11,680 nt of DNA, from the NCBI GenBank assembly GCA_934122125.1, contig CAKOVW010000035.1, positions 1 through 11,680 of the forward strand, in the 5' to 3' direction. This document shows positions 1 to 6,410 of the stretch, piece by piece. The stretch is from an uncultured Clostridia bacterium. Its GTDB lineage: Bacteria; Bacillota; Clostridia; TANB77; CAG-508. Position 1 is the first letter of the stretch; each line of letters starts with the position of its first letter. A program made the translations under genes and the position numbers. The notes beneath the pieces are model-generated. The model did not search any database. It saw only the letters and a list, made by a program, of their open reading frames with translations, and was not told where the DNA came from.

Positions 1-39
1 ACAGTAGTACTAAATGCATTAAGATTAAGTAGGAAGTAG
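1..39 (+). CDS. C-terminal end of a heavy-metal P-type ATPase (partial)
   Basis: Reading from base 1, twelve codons give TVVLNALRLSRK and then a TAG stop at 37-39. The pattern VVLNALRL followed by basic residues is the conserved end of the last transmembrane helix of CopA-type (P1B) heavy-metal ATPases, which pump copper or related cations out of the cytoplasm. The rest of the gene lies outside the window, so the metal cannot be judged. The ribosome binding site of the next gene (AGGAAG, 31-36) lies inside these last codons, so the two genes are tightly packed and may be co-transcribed. The call rests on only twelve residues. Confidence 0.65.
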   Translation, partial: TVVLNALRLSRK

Positions 40-45
40 TAAATT

Positions 46-1071
46 ATGAACTATTTAGATACAGCAAATAAAAGAACTTTAGAATACTTTAAAGTATTAG
101 AGCCAGATTTTCCAGAATGGTTATGGGAATATATAAATACAGAGGCTTTATTTAAACAAAACTATATAAGTGTTACTTGCGGGACAATTTATAGTGATTT
201 ATTTGAAAGCAGTTATTTTTATTCAAGTTTAGAGCATTCGATTGGTGTAGCTTTAATAGTTTGGCATTTTACACATGATAAAAAACAAACTCTAGCTGGA
301 CTTTTTCATGATATTGCAACACCAGTATTTAAACATTGCATAGATTTTTTAAATGGTGATTATATGACTCAAGAGTCAACAGAAGACTTAACTACAGAAA
401 TAATATCAAATTCTTCTGAAATAATGAGCTTATTGAAAAGAGATAATATTAAATTAGAAGAAATAAATGATTATCACAAATACCCAATAGCAGACAATGA
501 TACACCAATGCTTTCTGCTGACAGATTAGAATATACTTTATCAAATGCACTATTTCACTATAATAAATTAAATTTGAAAGAAATTGAAGAAATATATAAT
601 GATATAACAATTCAATCAAATGAAAATAATGTGCAAGAATTAGGCTTTAAAACTTTAGATATTGCAATGAAATTTGTTAGAATAATGTCTAAGATGTCTA
701 TAATTTATATTGAAGAAAGAACAAGATACTCAATGCAATTTTTAGCAGATATTGTTAAAAAGCTAAATGAAGAAAAGTTAATAACAATAGATGATTTGTA
801 TAACAAAAAGGAAAGCGACGTAATTAAAATTATTGAAAACTCTAGATACTCAGAAGTATATGATATTTGGAAAAATGCTAAAAAGATTAACATATCAAAT
901 CAACAACCTGAAAATGTATATTTTGTTCACCATGGAGCCAAAAGAAGATATATTAACCCTTTAGTTAATGGAAAAAGAATAATATTGCTTGAAGAAGAAG
1001 CAAAAGAGCCTATAGATAAAGTATTAAATTATGATATGTCAGCATATATTTGGCTAGATTTCAATTTTTAA
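46..1071 (+). CDS. HD-domain phosphohydrolase-like protein
   Basis: This 341-residue soluble protein carries the metal-binding signature of the HD superfamily: His64 in LEHSIG, the His88-Asp89 pair in LFHDIATPVF, and Asp159 in SADRLEY. This H...HD...D spacing resembles the dGTPase-like and YfbR/SpoT-type hydrolases, which cleave phosphate from nucleotides or other phosphorylated substrates using a divalent metal. All four ligands are present, so it should be active, but the substrate cannot be read from sequence. The C-terminal half (about 170-341) is mostly helical and charged and I do not recognise it. There is no signal peptide or membrane segment. The ATG at 46 is supported by AGGAAG at 31-36. 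It ends 15 bases before prfB, so the two probably share a transcript. Confidence 0.82.
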   Translation: MNYLDTANKRTLEYFKVLEPDFPEWLWEYINTEALFKQNYISVTCGTIYSDLFESSYFYSSLEHSIGVALIVWHFTHDKKQTLAGLFHDIATPVFKHCIDFLNGDYMTQESTEDLTTEIISNSSEIMSLLKRDNIKLEEINDYHKYPIADNDTPMLSADRLEYTLSNALFHYNKLNLKEIEEIYNDITIQSNENNVQELGFKTLDIAMKFVRIMSKMSIIYIEERTRYSMQFLADIVKKLNEEKLITIDDLYNKKESDVIKIIENSRYSEVYDIWKNAKKINISNQQPENVYFVHHGAKRRYINPLVNGKRIILLEEEAKEPIDKVLNYDMSAYIWLDFNF

Positions 1072-1086
1072 AAAGGATGTGAGAAG

Positions 1087-2194
1087 ATGTTAGATTTAGA
1101 AGAAAACTCTAAAAAATTACAAGAACTAAAAAAACGTTTAGAACAGATAGGTGATTCACTTTGATGTAGAAAACAAAGAAAAAGAGTTAAAAGAGTTAGA
1201 AAGTAAAACAACAGAAAACGATTTTTGGAATGATACAGATAATAGCTCAAAAGTTTTAAAACAAATTAATAACTTAAAATCAAAAGTGGAAGGCTTTAAA
1301 AAATTAAATAATGAACTCAATAATTTACTTGAAATGAGTGAGCTTTTACAAGCTGAAGAAGACGAAGAATTAGCTAAAGAGTTGTTGAAGTCCACATATA
1401 CATTAGAAAAAGACATAGAGAAATTGGAAATAACTACTTTATTATCTGGAAAGTATGATAACAATAATGCAATACTAACCATTCATCCAGGGGCAGGAGG
1501 AACAGAGGCTCAGGATTGGGCTGAAATGTTATATAGAATGTATACAAGATGGGCGAATGCTAATGGTTATGAAGTAAAAGAACTTGATTATCTTGAAGGT
1601 GATGAAGCAGGGCTAAAAAGTGTTACTTTTTCTGTAAATGGTGATTATGCCTATGGATACTTAAAAGGTGAAATGGGAGTACATAGATTAGTTAGAATTT
1701 CACCATTTGATGCAGGAGGAAGAAGACATACATCTTTTGCTTCTGTCGAGGTTTTACCAGAAATAACAGATGATATTGAATTAGATATCAACCCTGATGA
1801 TATAAAAATGGATGTTTATAGGGCGTCTGGTGCAGGTGGTCAACATATAAATAAGACATCATCTGCAGTAAGACTAACACATATTCCAACAGGAATTATT
1901 GTAGCATGTCAAACTGAACGTTCACAATTTCAAAACAGAGATACTGCAATGAAAATGCTAAAATCTAAACTATTAAATTTAAAAGAAAAAGAGCAAAAAG
2001 ATACAATTGACGAATTAAAAGGCATACAAATGGATATTGCATGGGGAAGCCAAATTCGTTCTTATGTATTTTGTCCATATACTTTAGTAAAAGACCATAG
2101 AACTAATTATGAGGTTGGAAATGTTCAGGCTGTAATGGATGGAGATTTAAATGGATTTATTGATAGTTATTTAAAATTTAATTTGGAAAAGTAA
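1087..2194 (+). CDS. prfB: Peptide chain release factor 2, with programmed +1 frameshift
   Basis: Release factor 2 recognises UAA and UGA in the ribosomal A site and triggers peptide release. The protein is made by joining 1087-1161 to 1163-2194. Frame one encodes MLDLEENSKKLQ... up to SL and hits UGA at 1162-1164. A +1 slip on CUU U continues as DVENKEKEL. The joined product is 368 residues, the normal family length. In that numbering the stop-codon-reading motif SPF is at 205-207 and the catalytic GGQ (SGAGGQH) is at 250-252, the same positions as in E. coli RF2. The ATG at 1087 follows AAAAGGA (1071-1077). An open frame starting at GTG 1151 is only the post-shift part, not a separate gene. 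Low RF2 makes the ribosome pause at UGA and favours the shift, so the gene controls its own level. Confidence 0.96.
1149..1164 (+). promoter_or_regulatory. prfB programmed frameshift site with internal Shine-Dalgarno-like stimulator
   Basis: The slippery codon CTT (1159-1161) is followed by an in-frame TGA (1162-1164), giving the CTTTGA core seen in most bacterial prfB genes. Upstream, AGGTGAT (1149-1155) complements the 3' end of 16S rRNA (AUCACCU). In E. coli the AGGGGG stimulator ends three bases before CUU. Here the AGG core ends seven bases before CUU and only the 3' extension TGAT reaches the usual distance. The site also ends TGAT rather than the common TGAC. Function is inferred from RF2 homology on both sides of the stop. 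Confidence 0.93.
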
Positions 2195-2220
2195 CAAAAA
2201 AATTTAATAAACATATTATA

Positions 2221-2259
2221 TACAAGTCAAGTTTAAAATTAAATTGGCTTGTATTTTTT
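2221..2259 (+). terminator. Likely rho-independent terminator after prfB
   Basis: Stem TACAAGTCA (2221-2229) pairs with TGGCTTGTA (2245-2253) with one G-U pair, which fits a plus-strand RNA. Six T follow at 2254-2259. The stem is AT-rich and the loop is 15 nt, so it may be weak. It begins 26 bases after the prfB stop and ends just before the aspartokinase ribosome binding site. Confidence 0.6.
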
Positions 2260-2280
2260 GTATAAGGATTAGTGGTTCTT

Positions 2281-3003
2281 ATGAAAGTAATTAAATTTGG
2301 AGGAAGCTCAATTGCTGATACTAATAAGCTAAAACTAGCTGCGCAAAAGACTATTTCATTTTTAGAAAGTGGGGAAAAGGTAGTTGCTATTTTATCAGCG
2401 CAAGGTAAAACAACAGATAATTTAATAAAAGAAGCAAAAGAATTGACAGATAAGCCAAATAAAAGAGAATTAGATGCTTTAATGTCTGTTGGAGAGCAAA
2501 TGGCATGTAGCAAGTTTGCAATATTATTACATAGCTTAGGCTATAAAGCTGTTTCATTAACAGGATGGCAATCTGGAATAGTAACTGACTCAAATTATAC
2601 AGAAGCTAAAATTCAAGACATATACCATAAAATGATTTGGAGTGAACTGGAAACTAATGATGTTGTGGTTATAACAGGCTTTCAAGGAATAAATGAAAAT
2701 AACAATATAACAACATTAGGAAGAAATGGCTCAGACACGACAGCTATAGCAATTGCAGCTGCTTTAGAACAGGAAGAATGCTATATTTTTACAGATACGA
2801 ATGGTGTTTATGATAAAGATCCATATAAGCATAAAAATGCTAAAAAGTTAGATTATATTTCTTATGAGGATATGGAAAAAATGGCTAAAAATGGCGCTAA
2901 AGTTTTACATGATAGATGTGTAATATTAGCTAAAAAATACGGTGTAAAAATAATAGTTAAAAATACATTTAATGATGAAATAGGAACAATTGTAGGAAAG
3001 TAA
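2281..3003 (+). CDS. Aspartokinase-like amino acid kinase lacking ACT domains
   Basis: This 240-residue protein matches the catalytic domain of aspartate kinase, which phosphorylates L-aspartate with ATP as the first step to lysine, threonine and methionine. Visible motifs are KFGGSS at 5-10 (nucleotide and phosphate binding), SVGEQ at 69-73, GRNGSDTTA at 147-155 (usually GRGGSDTTA), YIFTDTNGVYDKDP at 168-181, and NGAKVLHDRCVILAKKYGV, where LHPR is usual. It stops right after KNTFNDEIGTIVGK, exactly where normal 400-450-residue enzymes continue into two ACT domains that sense lysine or threonine. The end coincides with a terminator, so this looks like a genuine short form rather than a frameshifted gene. 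The ATG at 2281 is preferred because AAGGA at 2264-2268 is too close to the alternative GTG at 2272. It could instead act on another amino acid or be a kinase-fold regulator. Confidence 0.85.
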   Translation: MKVIKFGGSSIADTNKLKLAAQKTISFLESGEKVVAILSAQGKTTDNLIKEAKELTDKPNKRELDALMSVGEQMACSKFAILLHSLGYKAVSLTGWQSGIVTDSNYTEAKIQDIYHKMIWSELETNDVVVITGFQGINENNNITTLGRNGSDTTAIAIAAALEQEECYIFTDTNGVYDKDPYKHKNAKKLDYISYEDMEKMAKNGAKVLHDRCVILAKKYGVKIIVKNTFNDEIGTIVGK

Positions 3004-3025
3004 TAAATACTTTCCTTTATTTTTG
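2995..3025 (+). terminator. Rho-independent terminator overlapping the aspartokinase stop codon
   Basis: GGAAAGTA (2995-3002) pairs with TACTTTCC (3008-3015) around a 5-nt loop, followed by the T-rich tail TTTATTTTTG. The left arm includes the last codons and part of the TAA stop, which supports the short 240-residue protein as its natural end. Confidence 0.75.
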
Positions 3026-3084
3026 TTCTAAAAAAGACAAGACCTGAATATATATAAATAGACTGTTTTTAAGGAGTGATGGAT

Positions 3085-3387
3085 ATGCCATTAGAAGAAA
3101 GAAAATCAATGTCAAGTATGACAAATGTTATTCAAAATATTGTTCTAGAAAATAGAGAAAAATTAAATATTTCTGGAGTACTAGATGTACTTAGTTTTGA
3201 CGATCAAATAGTTATTTTAGAAACTGAATTAGGGTTACTTACCGTTAAAGGAGAAAATTTGAGAATAAATAAATTGAGCTTAGATACATCAGAAGTTACA
3301 ATAGATGGCACAATTTATCAACTTGCGTATAGTGAAAAAGATAGTATGGAAAAGGGTGGAGGATTTCTAGGAAAGATTTTCAAATAA
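3085..3387 (+). CDS. yabP: Sporulation protein YabP
   Basis: This 100-residue protein begins MPLEERKSMSSMTNVIQNIVLENREKLNISGV and contains the family pattern SGVLDVLSFDDQIVILETELGLLTVKGENLRINKLSLDTSEVTIDG, a small beta-rich YabP/YqfC fold. Its length equals B. subtilis YabP. In B. subtilis YabP is made in the mother cell under sigma-E and is needed for spore cortex formation. I place the start at ATG 3085, 8 nt after AAGGAG (3071-3076), rather than at GTG 3076 or ATG 3079, which overlap or crowd that site. It is followed 63 nt later by yabQ, the same order as in Bacillus. The upstream gap (3026-3070) should hold the promoter, but I could not identify a convincing sigma-E pair. Confidence 0.93.
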   Translation: MPLEERKSMSSMTNVIQNIVLENREKLNISGVLDVLSFDDQIVILETELGLLTVKGENLRINKLSLDTSEVTIDGTIYQLAYSEKDSMEKGGGFLGKIFK

Positions 3388-3450
3388 GACATTGTAAAAT
3401 AATTAGAATTTTTACTGTGTCAAGCTCAAATTGAAAGGAATGAGTTTAAA

Positions 3451-3936
3451 ATGGAGCAACTACTTTGTCTGATTGCTTTCACAGTTACAGGAATAGTTAT
3501 AGGTGTTTTGTTTGATATTTTTAGGATACTGCGTAGAAGTTTTAAAACAGCTGATTGGCTAACAACTTTGCAGGATATTTTATTTTGGATTTTAGCAGGT
3601 TTTGTCATATTATTTTCAATATTTAAATTTAATAATGGAGAGATTAGAAGTTATATATTTGTGGGAATTGCACTAGGAGTATTGATTTATATGCTTACAC
3701 TTAGTAAATATATTGTAAAATATTCAGTTATTATAATAAAATTTTTGAAAAAAATAATATCTTATCCAATAAATTTAATTTTAAAAATATTCAATTTTTT
3801 ATTTGTTAAACCTATAAAATTTTTAGCACAAAAAATATCTACATTTTTCAAAAAAATATTTCAAAATACAACAAAGATTATGAGGAAAAAAGCAAAAAAT
3901 AAAATTAAATTGCAAGAAAAAGAAGGAATTTTATGA
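3451..3936 (+). CDS. yabQ: Spore cortex biosynthesis membrane protein YabQ
   Basis: This 161-residue membrane protein has helices at about 4-23, 42-58 and 67-85, and a long hydrophobic/basic stretch at 90-136 that may form a further helix or lie along the membrane. The segment GVLFDIFRILRRSF after helix one is characteristic of YabQ. In B. subtilis YabQ sits in the outer forespore membrane and is required for cortex peptidoglycan synthesis. The C-terminus (about 144-158) is a basic cytoplasmic tail rich in Lys. The start is supported by AAAGGA at 3434-3439. The position between yabP and a divIC-like gene is the conserved synteny and strengthens the call. Confidence 0.9.
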   Translation: MEQLLCLIAFTVTGIVIGVLFDIFRILRRSFKTADWLTTLQDILFWILAGFVILFSIFKFNNGEIRSYIFVGIALGVLIYMLTLSKYIVKYSVIIIKFLKKIISYPINLILKIFNFLFVKPIKFLAQKISTFFKKIFQNTTKIMRKKAKNKIKLQEKEGIL

Positions 3937-3962
3937 AATTTGTAGAAAAAGTAATTATAGTG

Positions 3963-3971
3963 TGTTATAAT
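3963..3971 (+). promoter_or_regulatory. Candidate extended -10 promoter for the divIC-like gene
   Basis: TGTTATAAT contains a perfect -10 (TATAAT, 3966-3971) preceded by TG one base upstream. The only -35-like hexamer, TTGTAG at 3940-3945, is 20 bases away, so recognition would rely on the extended -10. A vegetative promoter here would let the division gene be expressed independently of the sporulation genes yabP-yabQ. Inference from motif only. Confidence 0.5.
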
Positions 3972-4007
3972 ATTACAAGAAAATTAATTAAGGAATGAAA
4001 AGTACAG

Positions 4008-4283
4008 ATGAAAAACAAAAAGATAAATTTAAAAAGGATTATAATTATTGCTATACTGATTTATGTAGTTTATACATTTTTTGTACAGCAAAAAGAGTTA
4101 AATGCATATAAGGCAGATAGTGAAAGATATACAGAGCAAATTGCTGCTGAAGAAGAAAAAAAGGAGCAATTACTTGAAACAAAATCAAATATAAATTCAA
4201 AAGAATATATTGAGGAAGTAGCTAGAAAAAAGCTAGATATGTACTTACCAAATGAAAAAGTATATATAGATATTAGTAAATAA
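4008..4283 (+). CDS. divIC: DivIC/FtsB-family septum formation initiator
   Basis: This 91-residue bitopic protein has a basic cytoplasmic N-terminus (1-10), one transmembrane helix (about 11-26), an extracytoplasmic coiled coil rich in Glu, Lys and Gln (about 29-60), and the conserved end EYIEEVARKKLDMYLPNEKVY. This is the architecture of DivIC/FtsB, which forms a complex with FtsL and DivIB/FtsQ to activate septal peptidoglycan synthesis. Its place right after yabQ matches the Bacillus order yabP-yabQ-divIC. The ribosome binding site is AAGGAA at 3990-3995, 12 nt before the ATG. The gene is monocistronic if the promoter at 3963-3971 and the terminator at 4310-4353 are both real. FtsL is a less likely alternative. 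Confidence 0.88.
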   Translation: MKNKKINLKRIIIIAILIYVVYTFFVQQKELNAYKADSERYTEQIAAEEEKKEQLLETKSNINSKEYIEEVARKKLDMYLPNEKVYIDISK

Positions 4284-4309
4284 TTTTTGTACCAATAAAT
4301 ATAGTTTTG

Positions 4310-4353
4310 CAATGATGAGGAATCAAGTTCCTCTTCATTGTTGTTTATTCAAT
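4310..4353 (+). terminator. Rho-independent terminator after divIC
   Basis: A 13-bp stem, CAATGATGAGGAA (4310-4322) with TTCCTCTTCATTG (4328-4340), has one mismatch and a 5-nt loop (TCAAG), followed by TTGTTTATTC. It lies 26 bases after the stop codon and separates the sporulation/division cluster from rho. Confidence 0.85.
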
Positions 4354-4475
4354 TATTTTAATCTAAATTTTAAATTCTAATTTTATAATCCAAAAATTAA
4401 GATAAATATAGTAAAAAAATGGACAAGTTATATAAATTTGTCTATTCATATAAATTTTATAATGGGGGAAATTAT

Positions 4476-5837
4476 ATGGATTTAGAAAATTATACGTTAG
4501 TAGAATTACGTCAACTTGCAAAAGAAAAAGGTGTAAAAAATAGTTCAAAGTTAAGAAAAGATGAGCTTATAGATGAATTATCAAAATTAGATAATGAATC
4601 AATTAAAAATAATGACACAGGAGAGCTAGAATACGATGGCAGTTACGTTGCAACAGATGTAACTACAAGTAGTCTTGCAGACTCATCAAATGGGACATAT
4701 AAGCTAACAAATGCCGATGACAGAATTGTTGAAGGTATATTAGAAGTATTACCTGATGGATATGGATTTTTAAGAGGAGAAAATTACTTATCTACACCAA
4801 AGGATGTATACATATCACCTATTCAAATTAGAAGATTTAGATTAGACAAAGGTGATAAAATAAAAGGTATTGCAAGACAACCAAAAGAGGGTGAAAAATT
4901 CCCAGCATTGATTTATGTTGGAGAGGTAAATGGTGAAGTACCAGAAAAAGCATATAGAAGACAAAAATTTGATGATTTAACTCCAATATATCCAGAAGAA
5001 AGAATTAAATTGGAAACAGTCCAAAATGAATATGCAATGAGAATTATTGACTTAATGTCGCCAATTGGAAAAGGTCAAAGAGGAATGATAGTTGCTCCTC
5101 CAAAAGTTGGAAAAACAACATTGCTAAAGAAAATTGCCAATAGCATTACAACAAATAATCCTGAGATAGAGCTAATAGTACTTTTAATAGATGAACGTCC
5201 AGAAGAAGTTACAGATATGAAACGTAGCATTAAAGGAGATGTTATATATTCTACTTTTGATGAATTACCTGAACATCATGTAAAAGTAGCAGAAATGGTA
5301 TTAGAAAGAGCTAAAAGATTAACAGAACAAAAGAAAGATGTAGTTATATTATTAGATAGTATTACTCGTTTAGCAAGAGCATATAACTTATCTATACCAT
5401 CTTCAGGAAGAACATTATCTGGTGGTTTAGATCCAAGTGCATTACATAAACCTAAAAAATTCTTTGGTGCAGCTAGAAATATAGAAAATGGCGGAAGTCT
5501 AACAATTTTAGCAACAGCTCTAACAGAAACAGGAAGTAGAATGGATGACGTTATATTTGAGGAATTTAAAGGTACTGGTAATATGGAAGTTCACTTAGAC
5601 AGAAAATTGTCAGAAAAGAGAATTTTCCCAGCAATTGATATAAATAAATCTGGAACTAGAAGAGAAGAATTGTTATTAACTAAAAAAGAATTAGAAACAG
5701 TATTTGCATTAAGAAAAGCAATGTCAACAATGTCAGTTGCAGAAGTTACCGAAGAATTAATTACTCAAATGGTTGCAACAAAAAATAATGATGAATTTTT
5801 AGATAAGATGTCATATTTTTTAAAAAATGCAAAATAG
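4476..5837 (+). CDS. rho: Transcription termination factor Rho
   Basis: Rho is a hexameric RNA-dependent ATPase that loads on untranslated RNA and pulls it away from RNA polymerase. The 453-residue product has an N-terminal SAP-like helical domain (LVELRQLAKEKGV, 8-20), a short polar linker (about 40-80), a cold-shock RNA-binding domain (about 84-150, with GYGFLR), and the RecA-like motor. Walker A is APPKVGKTT at 207-215, the DERPEEV motif is at 239-245, Walker B is VILLD at 290-294, and the RNA-contacting loops are around SGGLDPSALHKP (315-326) and GTGNM (366-370). The ATG at 4476, 7 nt after GGGGG (4464-4468), gives the normal Rho N-terminus; an in-frame ATG at 4419 would add 19 unrelated residues and has no good ribosome binding site. 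The linker is short compared with the large inserts of some high-GC bacteria. Confidence 0.97.
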   Translation: MDLENYTLVELRQLAKEKGVKNSSKLRKDELIDELSKLDNESIKNNDTGELEYDGSYVATDVTTSSLADSSNGTYKLTNADDRIVEGILEVLPDGYGFLRGENYLSTPKDVYISPIQIRRFRLDKGDKIKGIARQPKEGEKFPALIYVGEVNGEVPEKAYRRQKFDDLTPIYPEERIKLETVQNEYAMRIIDLMSPIGKGQRGMIVAPPKVGKTTLLKKIANSITTNNPEIELIVLLIDERPEEVTDMKRSIKGDVIYSTFDELPEHHVKVAEMVLERAKRLTEQKKDVVILLDSITRLARAYNLSIPSSGRTLSGGLDPSALHKPKKFFGAARNIENGGSLTILATALTETGSRMDDVIFEEFKGTGNMEVHLDRKLSEKRIFPAIDINKSGTRREELLLTKKELETVFALRKAMSTMSVAEVTEELITQMVATKNNDEFLDKMSYFLKNAK

Positions 5838-5844
5838 GTTAATT

Positions 5845-5973
5845 ATGATATATTTATATTTTGGGGCATACAGAGGAGATGCCTTAAAATATAAATATGT
5901 TATTGCGCAAAATCAAAGTTTTGTGCAATTGAGTGGAGGGAAATTTGCCTATATATACTATATAGCTCCTCTC
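5845..5973 (+). ncRNA. Candidate structured RNA or rho 3' UTR: three consecutive hairpins
   Basis: Hairpin A: 5845-5869 pairs with 5879-5903 along 25 positions without a mismatch (four G-U pairs) around the 9-nt loop ACAGAGGAG. Hairpin B: ATTGCGCAAAA (5902-5912) pairs with TTTTGTGCAAT (5919-5929) around TCAAAG, with one G-U. A and B share two bases, so they compete at the junction. Hairpin C: GAGTGGAG (5931-5938) with CTCCTCTC (5966-5973), one mismatch, topped by CTATATA (5949-5955) with TATATAG (5959-5965) and a 10-nt bulge. All five G-U pairs in A and B would become C-A mismatches on the opposite strand, so the RNA should run in the rho direction. No U-tract follows A or B, so they do not look like simple terminators. 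I recognise no known RNA family. Confidence 0.45.
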
Positions 5974-6200
5974 CTGCTACTTTTTGCTTCTATCATCCTT
6001 ACATTATAACTGTCTATAGCTTTGTTTTATATTCTGTTTATTATATTTTATATTATTCAATTATTTTTGACTTTCTAAAATCAATTCTAAGCCTTTTAAA
6101 ATTTTTATCTGTATAATTTCATTTCAAAATTATATAACTTTTTTATAAATTTTTGATTACTGGTTATATTTTAAATATCAGACTGTTTTTTAGACATATA

Positions 6201-6248
6201 ACTTGTTGGCTAAAAAATAAAAATGCCTTAAAATCGATTTTATGGCGT
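6201..6248 (+). repeat. Degenerate hairpin repeat, copy 1
   Basis: This unit starts ACTTGTTGGCT and ends in a hairpin. ATGCC (6223-6227) pairs with GGCGT (6244-6248), followed by a T/T mismatch and a perfect 14-base palindrome TAAAATCGATTTTA (6229-6242). It aligns without gaps to copy 2 exactly 162 bases downstream. TTGGCT (6206-6211) and TAAAAT (6229-6234) are 17 bases apart, so the unit could alternatively be a promoter whose -10 lies in a palindromic operator. ATGCCTTAAAAT (6223-6234) also occurs in the right arm of the hairpin at 5879-5890. Confidence 0.6.
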
Positions 6249-6258
6249 CGCTTTTTAG

Positions 6259-6284
6259 GACTTTTTTGAGGTTTTATAAAAGTC
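6259..6284 (+). repeat. Small inverted repeat
   Basis: GACTTTT (6259-6265) pairs with AAAAGTC (6278-6284) around a 12-nt loop, directly downstream of repeat copy 1. No T-tract follows on the plus strand, so it is unlikely to be a standard terminator. Confidence 0.4.
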
Positions 6285-6362
6285 AATAAAAATCAACATT
6301 TTGTATCATTCTTAGAATAACTTATACAATTTTTGTTTTGGATGAATAATTATAAACGATAA

Positions 6363-6410
6363 ACTTGTTAACTCTAATATTAAAACGTCTTAAAAACGAT
6401 TTTAGAGTGT
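6363..6410 (+). repeat. Degenerate hairpin repeat, copy 2
   Basis: This is the second copy of the unit at 6201-6248, starting ACTTGTTAACT. Its hairpin pairs AAACGTCTTAAAA (6383-6395) with TTTTAGAGTGTTT (6400-6412) around ACGA, with one C/A mismatch and three G-U pairs. The stem uses the same register as copy 1. At aligned pairs the changes T-G to C-G, G-C to G-U and C-G to U-G keep pairing, one change breaks it (C/A), and a T/T mismatch becomes T-G. This is suggestive of a structure that was maintained as the copies diverged. Confidence 0.55.

Noticed and set aside
1151..2194. Independent 347-residue gene starting at GTG 1151
   Set aside because: It is the post-frameshift part of prfB. The upstream 25 codons, CTTTGA site and SPF/GGQ numbering all fit one frameshifted RF2.
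3026..3070. Sigma-E promoter for yabP
   Set aside because: The gene should be sigma-E controlled by analogy with B. subtilis, but no convincing -35/-10 pair could be seen in this AT-rich gap.
3076..3084. Earlier yabP starts at GTG 3076 or ATG 3079
   Set aside because: Both overlap or crowd the AAGGAG ribosome binding site; ATG 3085 gives normal spacing and the usual 100-residue length.
4419..4475. Longer rho start at ATG 4419
   Set aside because: The extra 19 residues do not resemble Rho N-termini and lack a good ribosome binding site, while ATG 4476 has GGGGG at the right distance.
5845..5973. Known riboswitch, T-box, tmRNA or 6S RNA
   Set aside because: None of the conserved motifs I know (for example the T-box AGGGTGGNACCGCG or the TPP CTGAGA) is present, and it lies downstream rather than upstream of a gene.
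5827..6009. 60-codon frame starting inside the end of rho as an annotated gene
   Set aside because: It overlaps rho, its first ATG lacks a ribosome binding site and it runs through three hairpins. Kept only as a low-interest finding from the later ATG.
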